64,000 nt of DNA from [Phialemoniopsis] sp. UDSM-2020 (taxonomy: Eukaryota; Ascomycota; Sordariomycetes; Thyridiales; Thyridiaceae). The position numbers were made by a program, and so were the translations under genes. Shown piece by piece: positions 1 through 11,071 of the stretch; position 1 is the stretch's first letter; each line of letters begins with the position of its first letter. The stretch lies in contig JAEILZ010000006.1 of assembly GCA_018873225.1 (NCBI GenBank), positions 2,542,001 through 2,606,000 of the forward strand, written 5' to 3'. The notes beneath the pieces were generated by a model. That model was not told the origin of the DNA, ran no database searches, and saw nothing but the letters and a program-made list of their open reading frames with translations.

Positions 1-1259
1 AAACAGCGGGTGAATGGAAACCGCCTCCGATGCGCCCGGTGAGATAGACCTTGGTGGCAATCCGCTTGCTTCCGCCGCCGATTTGGCTGCAGCATCATCA
101 CTGTTCATAGTAATGTCGGCATCTTCGGTGTCCACATGGCCATCCCCGTTGACTATCCCTTTCTTCTTTGACTCATCGTCTGTCTTCGCGTTATTTTCGC
201 CTGCAGCCTCGGCAGTCTCATCCTGAGCTTGAGGATCTGTTTTCGCATCCTTTGCTTCATCGTCTGGTAGGTCTGCGTCGATCATGCTTGTGTCTCCTTC
301 ACCATTGGACTTATCTTCCCCTTCAACAGTTGGGGTAAGCTCTTGCGCTGCTGAAGGCGTGGCTTTCTCGGGAGCCTCTGTGCGACCATCCACCTGGATG
401 TTGCCATTGACATTGGATCCGTGTGCCAAAGTCGCTTCGGTATTAGCAGTGCCGCTGCCATTTCTTGACAGCACGTACGCTGTGCTTTCGTCCTCAAAAA
501 GATTGGCGTCGTCTGCTGTCTCCAAGGCCTCACACGGTACCCAAGTATGGTCACCACACAGCCTTGTAAGCAGCGGTCGGACCTTCCAAAGAGCAGAATT
601 TTCTCGGTGCATCCAGTTTCGGCCTTGTGTGCAAAGTTCATCCAAGGCTTCTGAAGTGAAAACCCTAGACAATGTGGGGTGTGTTGGCAGATCGGTAACC
701 GCGGTCAATGGAGCGAGAATATCTATTAAAAGTCAGCTCCGTTCCAATCTCAGCATATTTATGATTTACACACTTTCTAGACGTATACCAGCATAGGGGT
801 TGAACTCGGCGGCGGAGGCCATGACCTCTCGAACATGTTCCTCCTCATCCCCGCTGTCCACTTCGTAGCCGTCGTCACCAACAAGGGGTGGATTTCGCTG
901 GAGAATCGTACGGTGGTAGCCGGAGTGGTCGACAACCTATGCGCTTGTCAGTGACCAAAGGTTCTCCAGGCCCAGTTAGTAGCATCGATTGGCCGGCGAC
1001 GCACCTCTTTGAAATCAGAGGCGCCCGATGGAGCACTCAGTTGTCCTTCACGGACGAACCGTGCCTTCTTCTTAAGTTTGTTGCCGCGATTGGTCGGCTG
1101 GTCGATCGACGAATCCGAATCGGACTCTGCGCGAGGTGGTCAGTGATGCTGCGCCCAGCCTCAAACACGGGGAAAATTACCGTAGGCCTTCCGCTTGACG
1201 GCTTTCTTGAGAGCCAAAAACGTCTCTGCATACAAGACATGGTCCCGAGACATCGCCAT
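1..1259 (-). CDS. RXT2: RXT2-like subunit of the Rpd3L histone deacetylase complex, 3' part beyond the window
   Basis: Exons read on the minus strand are 1181-1259, 1005-1126, 789-936 and 722 to the left edge; introns are 1127-1180, 937-1004 (branch ctaac) and 723-788. Splicing gives 357 continuous residues with no stop. The start ATGGCGATG at 1259 allows Met1 or Met3. The protein begins MAMSRDHVLYAETFLALKK, has an acidic-basic stretch (ESDSDSSIDQ, then KLKKKARFVREGQL), then GYHRTILQRNPPLV and NPYADILAPLTAVTDLPTHP, which are hallmarks of the RXT2 N-terminal domain; TRLCGDHTWVPCE follows. The rest of exon 4 is acidic and low in complexity. In yeast, Rxt2 is a non-catalytic subunit of Rpd3L, which deacetylates promoter histones. 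It is divergent from the TRAPPC11 gene across an 857-bp gap. Family call is confident; the C-terminus is unseen. Confidence 0.85.
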
Positions 1260-1595
1260 TATGCGACTGGTTGGCAGAGGTAATCAGCGAATGGAGATGT
1301 AATCTTGAGGGTGAGGTTGCGCGTTATGTCGCAGAGCGAAGCGGAGGCACAGGTGCGCCTGCTCTCGTGACGAAGAACGGTGTTAGAGAGGCGCAATATG
1401 ATGATACAAAGGTGAGAGCGACTACGGGTATCGTCGCCAGCACGACTTAGAGTAAGGAGACGCACAAGTGAGCGAGGGAGGGGGCTGTGGTGAAGGGCGT
1501 TTGAGTTGCTAGATACAGAATTATGCAGGTTTGAAGCGACGATTCAAGCAAGGCTGCCACTGGAGCGGGCGCGTTGGCTGGCGCTGTCTGACAAC

Positions 1596-1605
1596 TACCT
1601 AGGTA
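1596..1605. repeat. TACCTAGGTA palindrome, copy 1
   Basis: Perfect 10-base palindrome in intergenic DNA, within CTACCTAGGTAC. The same word occurs at four other intergenic places in this window. Function unknown. Confidence 0.6.
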
Positions 1606-2012
1606 CTTGATTGGTTCCTTCAGGCGGTGAGGCAAGCTATCACCGGCAGAATATTGCGACCGACCGGCACAGGCTGTGGTCCCACTCGAGTGGTGTTCCA
1701 GCGGGCACCCCACTATTAGCCTAGCTGCACAGGTGCAGTGAACTCGTTGCCGCCCCTACTAGCTACGCCCAAGCTATTCTTGATGCTCGATATCTGAGCT
1801 TTCGAGCATCTGACCGAGCAGAACAGGAAAGCATTGACAGATCACACAGCCTATATGTGCCTACATCTGCACTGCAATCACCCCTGGCCACATGATGGTA
1901 TCCTGGCTGCGACAACAGGTTGAGGTTGCGTCCGGATTCTAAGACCGTCACCTACCCGACCCCCTTGCGCATCATTCATTACCGATGTATGGTTGATTGG
2001 AGCTTTTCTTCT

Positions 2013-2074
2013 GTAAGTAAAGGGACCTGGTGGTTCAAGATAACAAGAAACACTAACCAACTTCTGCGCCCCAG
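2013..2074 (+). other. Probable 5'-UTR intron of TRAPPC11
   Basis: GTAAGT donor at 2013, CACTAAC branch-like sequence near 2051 and a CCCAG acceptor ending at 2074 make a well-formed 62-bp fungal intron, 42 bases upstream of the start codon. Inferred from sequence only. Confidence 0.6.
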
Positions 2075-2116
2075 GTGTCTTGTCCTCCCGGCAAATCCTA
2101 AATTCCCTTCACAAAG

Positions 2117-5100
2117 ATGGATGATTACCCCAGGGGCAGCTTGGAGCACAATGTCCCCCTCCTAGTGACCCTCGGGCTGCCGACAAGCGAGCCCTATGAA
2201 GACCCCTTGGCACCCGAGTTGAGGGAGCAGGCGACGCTTCTTAGATCTGAGATCCCGGTGTTGGAAGGCAAACAGGCGGAAGCGCTCTCCTCTTATGTTC
2301 AGGAAAGCGACGGAAGCAAACTCCCCTGGGACGGAAGGGAAAGTGCGAGAAATCACAAATTTCGTATTCGGCTTGCCGGTAGGGTATGAGTTGAACTCTA
2401 TGCATCCTGTTAACCAACCATCACTGATCATTGTACCAGACGTTCTTACTGCCCCCTCGCCGCGCAAGATTACCGGAGAACTTTGACCCTCCTCCAACGC
2501 CCGTACCACTCCACTCGCCTTTTTCACCTCTGAGCCCTTCATGTGATCTATATCCCGATGGCATGATCAACCAGCACTGGCTCCAGAAGCATCAAGAGCT
2601 GGTGCCTAGTGTTCTGGCATGCTTCTATACTTTGACAGCGGACCAGACATTGGCAACACTACATGACAACAAGATCAAGGCTGATATTAACAGCCTCAAG
2701 AATGCCATTGCCCAGTGTGGCTACAAGTGCAGGCTTTCCGTCATCTTTATCACCGACCAGGCTGGGCAGTCTCTGGAGGGCGCCTACGAACGTTTGGATA
2801 ATATACGAAGAGGCTGTGGACTAGACACCAAGGCTTTCTTCTTCATCCCGCCTCAAGATGACCTCGAACGGGCAGTGGATAATGCCTTATCTACAATCTA
2901 CTCACAGTCTATCGAGTATTACCGCGATCTTGGACGACATGCGAGAAAGAAGCGCGGACGAGGCTATGCCCCTCAGCCTGCCATCCCTCCCACTTCAGGG
3001 ACGTCCCAGACCTTGTCGCTTGCTGGATGGAACGTTCGGTATGATTTCAAATCTGGGGTCTTCGCAGAATTCAGACAGGAGATGGATGCTGCTTCCAAAT
3101 CCTTTGAGCAAGCATATGAAATCTTGATGGGTACCGAGGTCCTAGATATCGTGCCTAGTTGGAGTCCCAGGTGGAATGAAGCCAGACTACTAGCCGACAT
3201 ACTGGCCGTTCGTCTTCTACGCTGCCTCTTCTGGAATGGACAGTATAGTCTTGCAGTGAGGCGGTGGCGCTCGCATCGCGACAGGATTGCTGGGTTTGTA
3301 GATGGGCGGGGTCGAGGCACGAATAACTATGGGTGGGAAGCTTGGGAGTCCCGATGGGCACTTGTGATGGTGGACTTGATCACAAAGGCTGACGTTCTGG
3401 AGCTTTTTCAGGAGGAGACCGTCCTGTTCCTCCAGCCGGACAAGTCTTTTGTTGGCGAGCGACTACAACCGTGGGAACACCTGCATCACCCGGGCTATTG
3501 GTATCGAGCGGCTGCCAAACATCTTTTCACCAGGCGAGCGATGGCGCATAGGATACCTGAAGACGACCGCCGACCCCCGGAAATGTCCCCAGCCTCAAAA
3601 GTCGCGCACAGGGCCTTTACATATGAGAATTTCATGTGCCCAGACCCGCACGAGGAGCTTCCCCTCGTAGGTACCGGGGTCGATCATTCCAAGATGATTG
3701 TAGATCTCTTGCTCAAAGCCCGAGCACAGTTTGAGAACCACAAACAATTCCGACTTGCTGCCGAGATGACACTTGATTGCGCCAGGGAGTTTGCGGCTGG
3801 GGAAGAATGGCAAAAGGTCTTTGCCCTACTACATCCCCTGTGGGAAACTACTTCTTTCAGATCAGAAGAATGGCTCAACGTCCTCGAGGACCTGGGCTGG
3901 AGGTTACGGACAGCCGCGGCTGAGACCAACCGCGGGGACGTTGTTGCAGCCATCGACTGGGAGCTTATGAACAAGAGGTTCACAGGACGACAGGATTGGC
4001 ACTATGATATGACCAAATCACTTGATGGCATACCTCCACAAGGCGGCAAGCCTATGGTCACGATAAACGCCGAGTTGATCGAGCCATTTCTCTCCACATC
4101 GTTCGCTTTCAAGAACGATCGGGGCAACGCGGGTCATGTATGCCAGGCCCAGCTTGTACTGGTCTCGAATAGTTTTCCACGCTCTGCGCCAGTGACTCTG
4201 ACATCGATCCGCCTACATTTCGAGGGAGGGATCAGACCTGTCCTGATCGAGCACGATACATCCGCCTCTCAAGAAGACTCATCTGGACAAAGCATAGTTG
4301 TGGCCGCTGTACCACTCCATGAAGGCACAGCTCCGGACGAGTTTTCCGCGGCGAACCCGGTGCCTTATTTGCAAGGTGCAAGTGATCTGACCATTCAACC
4401 GGGCCAGACACATGTCTTCCAACTTGCCCTTCACCTACGAGAACCAGGCGAGGCTCGAATATCGTCTGCAGATCTTGTCTTCGACTGCGCGGACTTTACG
4501 CTAGAGCAGAGCGTCACGTTCCGGGAGAATGAATCAGGTGGATTCTGGTTCCATTCAGCAACTTCCCGAAAGCACATTTCCAGGTCTCAGCCGTCGTCGA
4601 TACACGTTGCGCCACGCCCACCAAAACTAGAGATCAGACCACTAAATCTTCTCCCCCAGTACTACACTAACGAGGCCGTTGAGATCCGGTTCGACATTGT
4701 CAACGCTGAAGAGGCAGAGGCTGTCGTCACGATTGACTCTTCCCTTACTGGCGAAAGCCCCCAAAGATTTACGTTAGTCTTGAACGACGAAGAAGTTGAA
4801 GCAACACCGGGCAATGACTCCGAGACGAAGATGACCTCAGTGTCATTAGGAAGCATCCAGACCAAGTCATCGTCCAGTGGGACTGTCAAGATGGATGCGA
4901 CAACACTCTCCACTACTTATAGCCTGACGATCAATGCACTCTATCATCTCGTGACGGATCCCGAAACTCCCATCACTCAGACGACCATCCTCAAGCTCAC
5001 TTTCGTCAACCCCTTCGAGGCGAATTACGATCTGATACCACAGCTCCATCCAGGCTCGTGGCCAAGTATTTTCGACTCTGAAGGTTTACAAGAGCTTTCG

Positions 5101-5841
5101 GGCAGCATGGAGAACTACGCACAGCCTCGAGGGCTTGCACAGACATGGTCCCTAGTCACGCGATATGCCTCATTCGCATCAGAAGACTTGACGGTCATGG
5201 ACATTGACATATCTGTTGCTCCGAGTAAAGGCGTACGCAGCCATACCAAGAAGAGGGGCAGCCTGCCCGACGGAGGGCTGCAGGTGAAACCCAAGACTAT
5301 CGAGGAAGCACAGTTTGACATCGAAGCGCAAAAGCTTTCCCTTGATGATCGGGACCCTACACACCTCGACGTGACCCTCCTTATCAACTGGAAGCGGCCT
5401 ACATATGAAGCTATCAATACAACCAGTTTGCCCGTTCCCCGGCTGAGCATCTTCGGTATCGAGCCTAGGGTTCTTGCCTCAGTCTCTTATCCAGACAGCG
5501 GGAGCTCTCTAGTTCAACTGGATCTCTGCATTGAGAATGCGTCGAATCACTTCTTGACTTTCGGCCTGACTATGGAGCCATCCGACGAATTCGCCTTTTC
5601 AGGAGCGAAACAGACCACGCTCAACGTCTTGCCAGTGTCAAGGAGGAACATCACATATAGACTTTTACCTCTCGTCCACGGCACTTGGGTGAGACCGGGA
5701 TTGGTGGTGCGGGACAAATACTTCCAAAAAGTTCTTCGCATTGTCCCTACCGAAGGGATGAAGCTGGACAAGGACGGATTCATGATTTGGATCCCTCCTC
5801 TAGATGATGACTATGAAGAGCCTGACGCGGAGGAGTCATAA
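2117..5841 (+). CDS. TRAPPC11: TRAPPC11 / Foie-gras family trafficking protein
   Basis: Two exons, 2117-2383 and 2440-5841; the 56-bp intron has a gtatgag donor and accag acceptor, and the joined frame reads ...FRIRLAGR then TFLLPPRRARLPE. The product is 1222 residues. The start is the first ATG after the 5'-UTR intron (MDDYPRGSLEHNVPLLV). The N-terminal half, with motifs such as INQHWLQKHQELVPS, SIEYYRDLGRHARKKRGR and WESRWALVMVDL, matches the Foie-gras domain; the C-terminal half is the beta-rich Gryzun region, with a long acidic tail (DDDYEEPDAEES). TRAPPC11 is a subunit of metazoan and filamentous-fungal TRAPPIII-type tethering complexes acting in ER-Golgi traffic and autophagy; Saccharomyces lacks it. 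Length fits the family. High confidence in family, inferred role. Confidence 0.9.
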
Positions 5842-6014
5842 TGTGCCATGATGTCGTATGATAGAGACGAGAGATAGAATTGTAGAGAAAATACGCCTTT
5901 GAACCTCGTATCTGGAAACCATCGCACAATTCATTCGCCTGTTGTGGCCGTAATAACATATCAAAGCTTGCGACTATGCCGCGGAAAGTTTTACATGACA
6001 AGTACGCAAGTCGG

Positions 6015-6170
6015 AGTGCAGCCAAAGCCCGACCTTGAGGATCTGAAAGGCTACGCCAAAGGCCACTACCGAGGAGGAAATAGCCAAAGGCCAGTAGGGC
6101 CATATCGTCGTTGAGATCGAGGCCTTTGGCGTAGCCTTTCAGATCCTCAAGGTCGGGCTTTGGCTGCACT
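6015..6170. repeat. 50-bp perfect inverted repeat with 56-bp spacer
   Basis: Arm 1 is 6015-6064 and starts AGTGCAGCCAAAGCCCGACC. Arm 2 (6121-6170) is its exact reverse complement over all 50 bases. Both arms are open in the same frame on opposite strands, reading the peptide QPKPDLEDLKGYAKG twice, once from each strand. The spacer contains a further GCCAAAGGCC copy (6083-6092). A transcript from either strand would fold into a long hairpin. The layout resembles a fold-back or template-switch duplication of a short coding segment, but the parent gene is not recognised. Confidence 0.9.
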
Positions 6171-6347
6171 TCAACCATCTTGGTGTATGGCTATGCGGCG
6201 GAACCCTGGAGGAGAGGGACGCAGTACTTCTTCAGTATGTTCTTATTCGGCATCTTCGTCATTGTTGATTGCGCCTGGCTTTATATAGCATTTGCAGAGT
6301 TCGGTTGGGTTTATTCGTGCGATCCAGAGGGAGATAGAGTTGCAGAT

Positions 6348-6366
6348 GGAGATGGAGATGGAGATA
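6348..6366. repeat. GGAGAT hexanucleotide microsatellite
   Basis: About three tandem copies of GGAGAT inside a purine-rich stretch in non-coding DNA. Confidence 0.6.
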
Positions 6367-6744
6367 GAACAGAAGGAGGAAGAGAAATAGCACTGAGTGC
6401 ACTCTTTTATATACAGAGAAGGCCACAGGCAACCAGACTTTCCAGTAAGAGTCATTCGGGTTTATACAGAGCAGGTTTGCTCATAGCTAGTGGTACTGCT
6501 CATACCAGTGCGAGAGTTGTATCCCATGGTTCGCAGAAGCGGACGTCCAGATGCATCACTAAATTCACAAGTCCGCACCCGTGATCGAGGTCAAAGTTTA
6601 CATTCCGAGTCAAAGTCCGGCCCTCCACACGCGTGGGGAGAGATCTAGCCTTCAGGCCGGGGTAGTGGAGTCAACATACCATAACTGTGTTCGCCAGTAC
6701 TGGGAACTGTCATTGTATCTTTGGAACATGGGTATTGTGTTCAT

Positions 6745-6771
6745 TGTGTTGAATGTGTTGAATGTGTTGAA
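6745..6771. repeat. Three tandem copies of a 9-bp unit (TGTGTTGAA)
   Basis: Perfect copies at 6745-6753, 6754-6762 and 6763-6771, downstream of the ABD1 3' end in intergenic DNA. Confidence 0.75.
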
Positions 6772-6981
6772 TGTACTGTGTCGGAATTGGTTGTGCCCTT
6801 TTTTTTAGAGACTGAAATGATACGAATCATGGTCTTTTAGAGGATAAGTACGCAATGGACAGCATGAGATATGTAAATTTGCAAGTCGTGGCTTGCAGGG
6901 TATCTTGTATCTCGATATCACCGCCCTCTGTGTTCAGCAGGCGCTCATTATTCGGCCACTGATGATAGGACCATCGATGCT

Positions 6982-8316
6982 TTACACCTTGTAGAAACAG
7001 AAGCCAATGTAGAAACTAGCCGCCTCCATCTCCTCGGGTGACACCAGTAATTTGCCGTCCCGATCCCTGACCTTCATACGCTCGCTGAGCGGGCCTAGAA
7101 CCTCGTCGCCCTTCTCCGACTCATAGATCTCCCTGAAGGTCTTGTGATATTGCATTTCCAGGTTGTAGTCCTCCGCGAGGGCACGGAAGGCATGCCAGGG
7201 GACAACGTACTCGGGAACCTCCTCGACGGCCTCGTTAAGGAAGAAGTTGTACTTCCAGCCGAATGGCGGCCGGAAGACGCCGTCCGCAGGAGTCTCGCCC
7301 GGGAACCTAACCCGGTAAATCGAATTGCCCCATGATGCAGTGGGCTCCGCCTCGCCCTCCTCGACTTCACCGTCCTCTGCAGGAGCATCATCCTCCTTGC
7401 CATTCTTCTCGGCTTCTGCGGACTTCTTCTCCTTCTCCTCATTGAACTCGCGAACCTTCTGGCCGATGACGTCAGAATTAGGGATGCAGCCAATGAACCG
7501 TCCGCCCTTTTTGAGAGCGCTCGCAACGTTCTGCAGCATTATGCGGGCCTTCTGTTCCGACTCAAAGGCGTAGTGCATGCAGAACATCATGCTCACGACG
7601 TCGAATCCATTCCTCTTGAGCGGGTTGCTGTCGAAGCCAACCTCGGATACGATGTTCACATCCTCAATGCTCGAGGAGAAACAGTCTTTGACGTGGAAGC
7701 GAGCATCAAAGACCCTAGGCGGGGGTCTTCGGTGGTGACCACCTCGACCTCCTCTACCACCACCCCCTCTGCTCATCTGCATGTAGCGCTCTCGCGCTTG
7801 TGCGATACTGACATCGGCAGGGTCCAGTCCCACGTATAGCTGCACCCTTTGAGGAGCCTGCTGCCACTTGCCCAAATCTCCACCCTTTCCACAGCCGATA
7901 TCGAGGACGAGCAGCTCGCTGGCGGAGCTGCGGTCCCGTTGCCCAAGGGCAAACTCCTCATCCGGCGAGAACTTCTGAATGATGCAACTCTTGATCCAGT
8001 TGTTGAATGACCGCAGACCCTTGATTGTGCTGTCGGTGGTCCTCCACTCGCGGCCACGCTCGGGAACGGCGTTGTAATGCGATCGAACCACGTCGTTGAT
8101 TTCGGCGCGGCGCTCTCGCTCGGCCTGCTCCTCTGCGAGCCTCTCCCTCTCTATGGCGCGCTGCCTGATCGCCTCGCGCTCGGCGTCGGTGATGCGCGCG
8201 CGCTGACCAGGCCGCTTGGGCTTGCGCGCTTGCTGATCGACGGGCGATCTAGAACGCTGGCGCTTCTTGGCTCGCTCGAGCGATTTGGCATCGAATGCCT
8301 GGGGTTGTTCCTCCAT
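6982..8316 (-). CDS. ABD1: mRNA cap guanine-N7 methyltransferase
   Basis: A single uninterrupted frame of 444 residues if the start is the Met at 8316 (MEEQPQAFDAKSLERAKKR); an in-frame Met at 8388 adds 24 residues that look like leader. A basic, charged N-terminus (KRQRSRSPVDQQARKPKRP) precedes the catalytic domain. The SAM-binding motif is clear: ELLVLDIGCGKGGDLGKW, then YVGLDPADVSIAQARERY. Further family landmarks are RSFNNWIKSCII, FDVVSMMFCMHYAFESE and KKGGRFIGCIPNSDVI. A Gly/Arg insert (RGGGGRGGRGGHHRR) and an acidic insert (GEVEEGEAEP) interrupt the core. The enzyme methylates the 5' GpppN cap of nuclear pre-mRNA and is essential in yeast. It is divergent from RPN7. Confidence 0.95.
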   Translation of the reverse strand: MEEQPQAFDAKSLERAKKRQRSRSPVDQQARKPKRPGQRARITDAEREAIRQRAIERERLAEEQAERERRAEINDVVRSHYNAVPERGREWRTTDSTIKGLRSFNNWIKSCIIQKFSPDEEFALGQRDRSSASELLVLDIGCGKGGDLGKWQQAPQRVQLYVGLDPADVSIAQARERYMQMSRGGGGRGGRGGHHRRPPPRVFDARFHVKDCFSSSIEDVNIVSEVGFDSNPLKRNGFDVVSMMFCMHYAFESEQKARIMLQNVASALKKGGRFIGCIPNSDVIGQKVREFNEEKEKKSAEAEKNGKEDDAPAEDGEVEEGEAEPTASWGNSIYRVRFPGETPADGVFRPPFGWKYNFFLNEAVEEVPEYVVPWHAFRALAEDYNLEMQYHKTFREIYESEKGDEVLGPLSERMKVRDRDGKLLVSPEEMEAASFYIGFCFYKV

Positions 8317-9100
8317 GATGCTGAAGGGGTTTTGGTGGTTGGTGAGGGTGACGTGAGGTTGAGAATCCGAGGCGATGGTCAAATGCAAGGAGGTAAGGTA
8401 TCTGCCAGGATCTCAATCGATAAGCATCTGAGGTGATTGTGATATTCTACGTGGAAAAGTAGAATTGGTATGGCAACGGCGAAGGAAGTTGGAGTACTCT
8501 GCCAAAATTCGGGAGTGATTTGGTGGTAGATTGCCAGTAAGCAGCGCTTCACATGAAGATGAAGACAATCCTGAACTAGGTAGGGATGATGAGAGGGACA
8601 GGTGGTGATGATGTCGAAGGAGGTACGTGTGGTTGCGGATGCGGATGCGGCTGCGCGTGGTGGATATCTGAGGTTCCTCTTTGGGTAAGAAAACTTGAGG
8701 CTAACTAGCTCGGCGGTACCTGGGTACCTGAAAGGACCTGGAGCTCCAAGCTTACATAAGTCTAGCGCCAAAGAGCACTCGAGATGCAGGTGACGCGCGA
8801 GCCTTGCCGCCTTACAGTGGACCTTGTAGGTACCTACCACCTGTGCTACTGTGCTGCCACCACAGAAAGAGAGGGCAAAGCTTCCATTGATCATCTCGAC
8901 TCACCTCAACTCAACCTCACACCTCCTCACCATCCAGCCTCATCCTTCCCCCCATTGTCATTGCATCGGTGTGCGGGGCTAGCTGACCGTACGGTCGACT
9001 CATAAACAATACCCTCGGATACGCTACTCTCTACGTTCATCAGCGGGCACCTCACACTCGAGCTTTCCTTCCATCTTCACCTCACCAACATCTATCGGCC
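8317..9100. promoter_or_regulatory. Divergent intergenic region ABD1 / RPN7
   Basis: Bidirectional promoter interval of 784 bp. It contains GGTACC/TAGGTACCTA-type words (near 8716-8730 and 8827-8837) related to the TACCTAGGTA palindrome, and a pyrimidine-rich, TC-rich stretch immediately before the RPN7 start, as expected for a fungal 5' UTR. No gene is seen. Confidence 0.6.
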
Positions 9101-10723
9101 ATGGGTTCCGACCCCCAATACGCGAAATGGCCTCTGCTGCCGCTCTCTCAGCACGTCTTCACCTTGACGAACCCTTACGCGACCAAGGCCGCGCAGCAGT
9201 CATCGGTCGCTGTCCTCCAGGATGCTATCAACGAGCACAAGATGGCACCTCTCTATAGGTACCTCGCGCATCCTCTCGATGGAGTCCTGAATGCAGTGGG
9301 CGAAGGTGGCGCGAGCGCACCCGGCAAGCCTCTGAGTAGGAAGTCAAGTACTGTGGGCATGATCGCCGCCAAGAATCCCACTGCCAGCATCGCCTTGCCC
9401 TGGGATGAGGGTCTATACCAGCAACTAAAAGCCGACAACGACAAGGAGCTCGAGGAGTTCCAGAAGGAGGAAGATGAGGCCGTTGAGAAGGCTGGAGACA
9501 CCGAGGTTCTTGCCGCAAGAGGCAAGAGGGCAGAGTTCTATGCCCGAGTTGGTGACAAGGTGCGTCTAACATCAGTCCTTCCTTATAACGCCATCAGTAT
9601 CCCCATTGACAGTCTACTGACACTCCTTTCGAACTTCATAGGACAAGTCGATAACCTCTTACGAAGCCATGCTCGAGAAGACGGGTATCCTCGGAACCAA
9701 GATCGACCTGACACTTGCCATCATCCGCATGGGTCTCTTCTTCGGCGACAAGATGCTTGTCAAGAAGCATCTCGAACGTGCGAAGGCCCTCGTCGAGTCT
9801 GGCGGTGACTGGGACCGGAGAAATAGGCTCAAGGCTTACGAAGGCCTCTACCTGCTGACCGTGCGCTCCTACAACCTGGCTGCTCCTCTCCTCCTCGACA
9901 GCCTGTCGACATTCACCAGCTACGAACTCTGCACCTACACCAACCTCGTAGTCTACTCTGTCCTGGCCGGCTCAGTCAGCCTCAAGCGCGTCGACTTCAA
10001 GTCCAAGGTTGTCGATGCCCCCGAGATCAAGGCCATTCTTGGCGATGGCGAGGACAAGCTTCTCGCACTCTCTGGCGCCATCTCTGCCGGCCCCGGCGCC
10101 GACGCCGACGCCGCCGCGGACAACAAGGGCGCGCCCCAGGCCGCCAAGACGGCCGTGGTCAATCTGACGACCCTGGGCTCTAGCGTCGAGCAGCCGGAGG
10201 CCGAGATGGCTGTCGATTTCTCGCCCTTGGCTCAGCTCGTCTCGAGCCTGTACAGCGGCAACTACAAGCTGTTCTTCCAGGCCCTTGCCCTGGTCGAGGA
10301 GCAGTTCTTGACGCAGGACCGGTACCTGCACGAGCACAAGAACTGGTTCATCCGCGAGATGCGCCTTCGTGCCTATCAGCAGCTCCTGCAGAGCTACCGT
10401 GTCGTTGGTCTCGAGAGCATGGCAAACGACTTTGGCGTCACGGTTGACTTCTTGGATCGGTAAGACTGGATTTTAGCCCTACTTGCAAATGAAAAAAAAA
10501 ATACTAACTTTTGATACCCTTTAGTGATCTAGCCAAGTTCATTGCCGGCGGCCGCATTCCTTGCACCATCGACCGCGTGTCGGGCAAGGGTGTCATTGAG
10601 ACCAACCGCCCCGACGACAAGAACAAGCAGTACCAAGATGTTGTGCGACAGGGTGATCAGCTCATCACGAAGTTGCAGAAGTACGGCCAAGCTGTGCGTC
10701 TGAGAGGAAGTGAGAGGGCGTAA
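9101..10723 (+). CDS. RPN7: 26S proteasome regulatory lid subunit RPN7 (PSMD6)
   Basis: Three exons, 9101-9559, 9642-10459 and 10525-10723; introns have gtgcgt and gtaaga donors with atag and ttag acceptors, and the joints read YARVGDK-DKSITSYEAM and VDFLDR-DLAKFIAGG. The product is 491 residues. The N-terminal part (MGSDPQYAKWPLLPLSQHVF) leads into helical repeats typical of RPN7 (LTLAIIRMGLFFGDKMLVKK; LKAYEGLYLLTVRSYNLAAP), and the C-terminal third is the PCI domain ending in the winged helix (RIPCTIDRVSGKGVIETNRP). An insert rich in Ala/Asp/Gly (around GADADAAADNKG) lengthens the middle of the protein, so it is longer than the roughly 390-430-residue yeast and animal proteins. It is a structural subunit of the proteasome lid. 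Convergent with the ALT gene. Confidence 0.93.
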
Positions 10724-11071
10724 GGCTACGGGGATCTCATTAGAAGCGGGTAAAGGCGCGAGAGATGTGCTATTACTGTATGATACCTACATAGAGGAAT
10801 CAAAATCATGACACTAGGAGCACACAAATAGTAGACGAATGGTGATGCAAAGTGGAGTCTCTTTGTGTTGGTCCTCCTGGTTCATGCGCACATGTTATGT
10901 GCCGAATAGTCTCTCTAACGCAACGTGACACGACGGTGAATCCCGTACATGCGGCCTATCTGATGGCAAGGATTTTGAAAACACAGCGCAACTTATATCA
11001 GCGCAGAAACCTTAGTTACGCAATGCACCCAACTGTTCTTTTCCGGAAATGCAAAGCCCCTTTTGTGTGAT
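10724..11071. other. Convergent 3' region RPN7 / ALT
   Basis: 348 bp between two gene ends; likely overlapping or adjacent 3' UTRs. Nothing else is visible. Confidence 0.6.

Larger units (their letters stand above)
1260..2116. promoter_or_regulatory. Divergent intergenic region RXT2 / TRAPPC11
   Basis: This stretch separates two outward-transcribed genes and should hold both promoters. The open frames in it are short and resemble no family. It contains one TACCTAGGTA palindrome (1596-1605) and, on the right, a likely 5'-UTR intron of TRAPPC11 (2013-2074). I see no other gene. Confidence 0.6.
5842..6981. other. Convergent intergenic region TRAPPC11 / ABD1
   Basis: Both flanking genes point into this 1.14-kb gap, so it should hold two 3' UTRs. 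It contains the 50-bp inverted repeat (6015-6170), a (GGAGAT) microsatellite near 6348-6366 and a 9-bp tandem repeat at 6745-6771. A 132-residue minus-strand frame from 6178 exists only because of the inverted repeat region and overlaps the end of TRAPPC11; I do not call it a gene. Confidence 0.6.

Noticed and set aside
5780..6178. Minus-strand frame of 132 codons from a well-placed ATG at 6178
   Set aside because: It overlaps the end of TRAPPC11 and passes through both arms and the spacer of the inverted repeat; after the first 35 codons it reads antisense of arm 1. It may be the remnant of a parent gene but is not supported as a gene.
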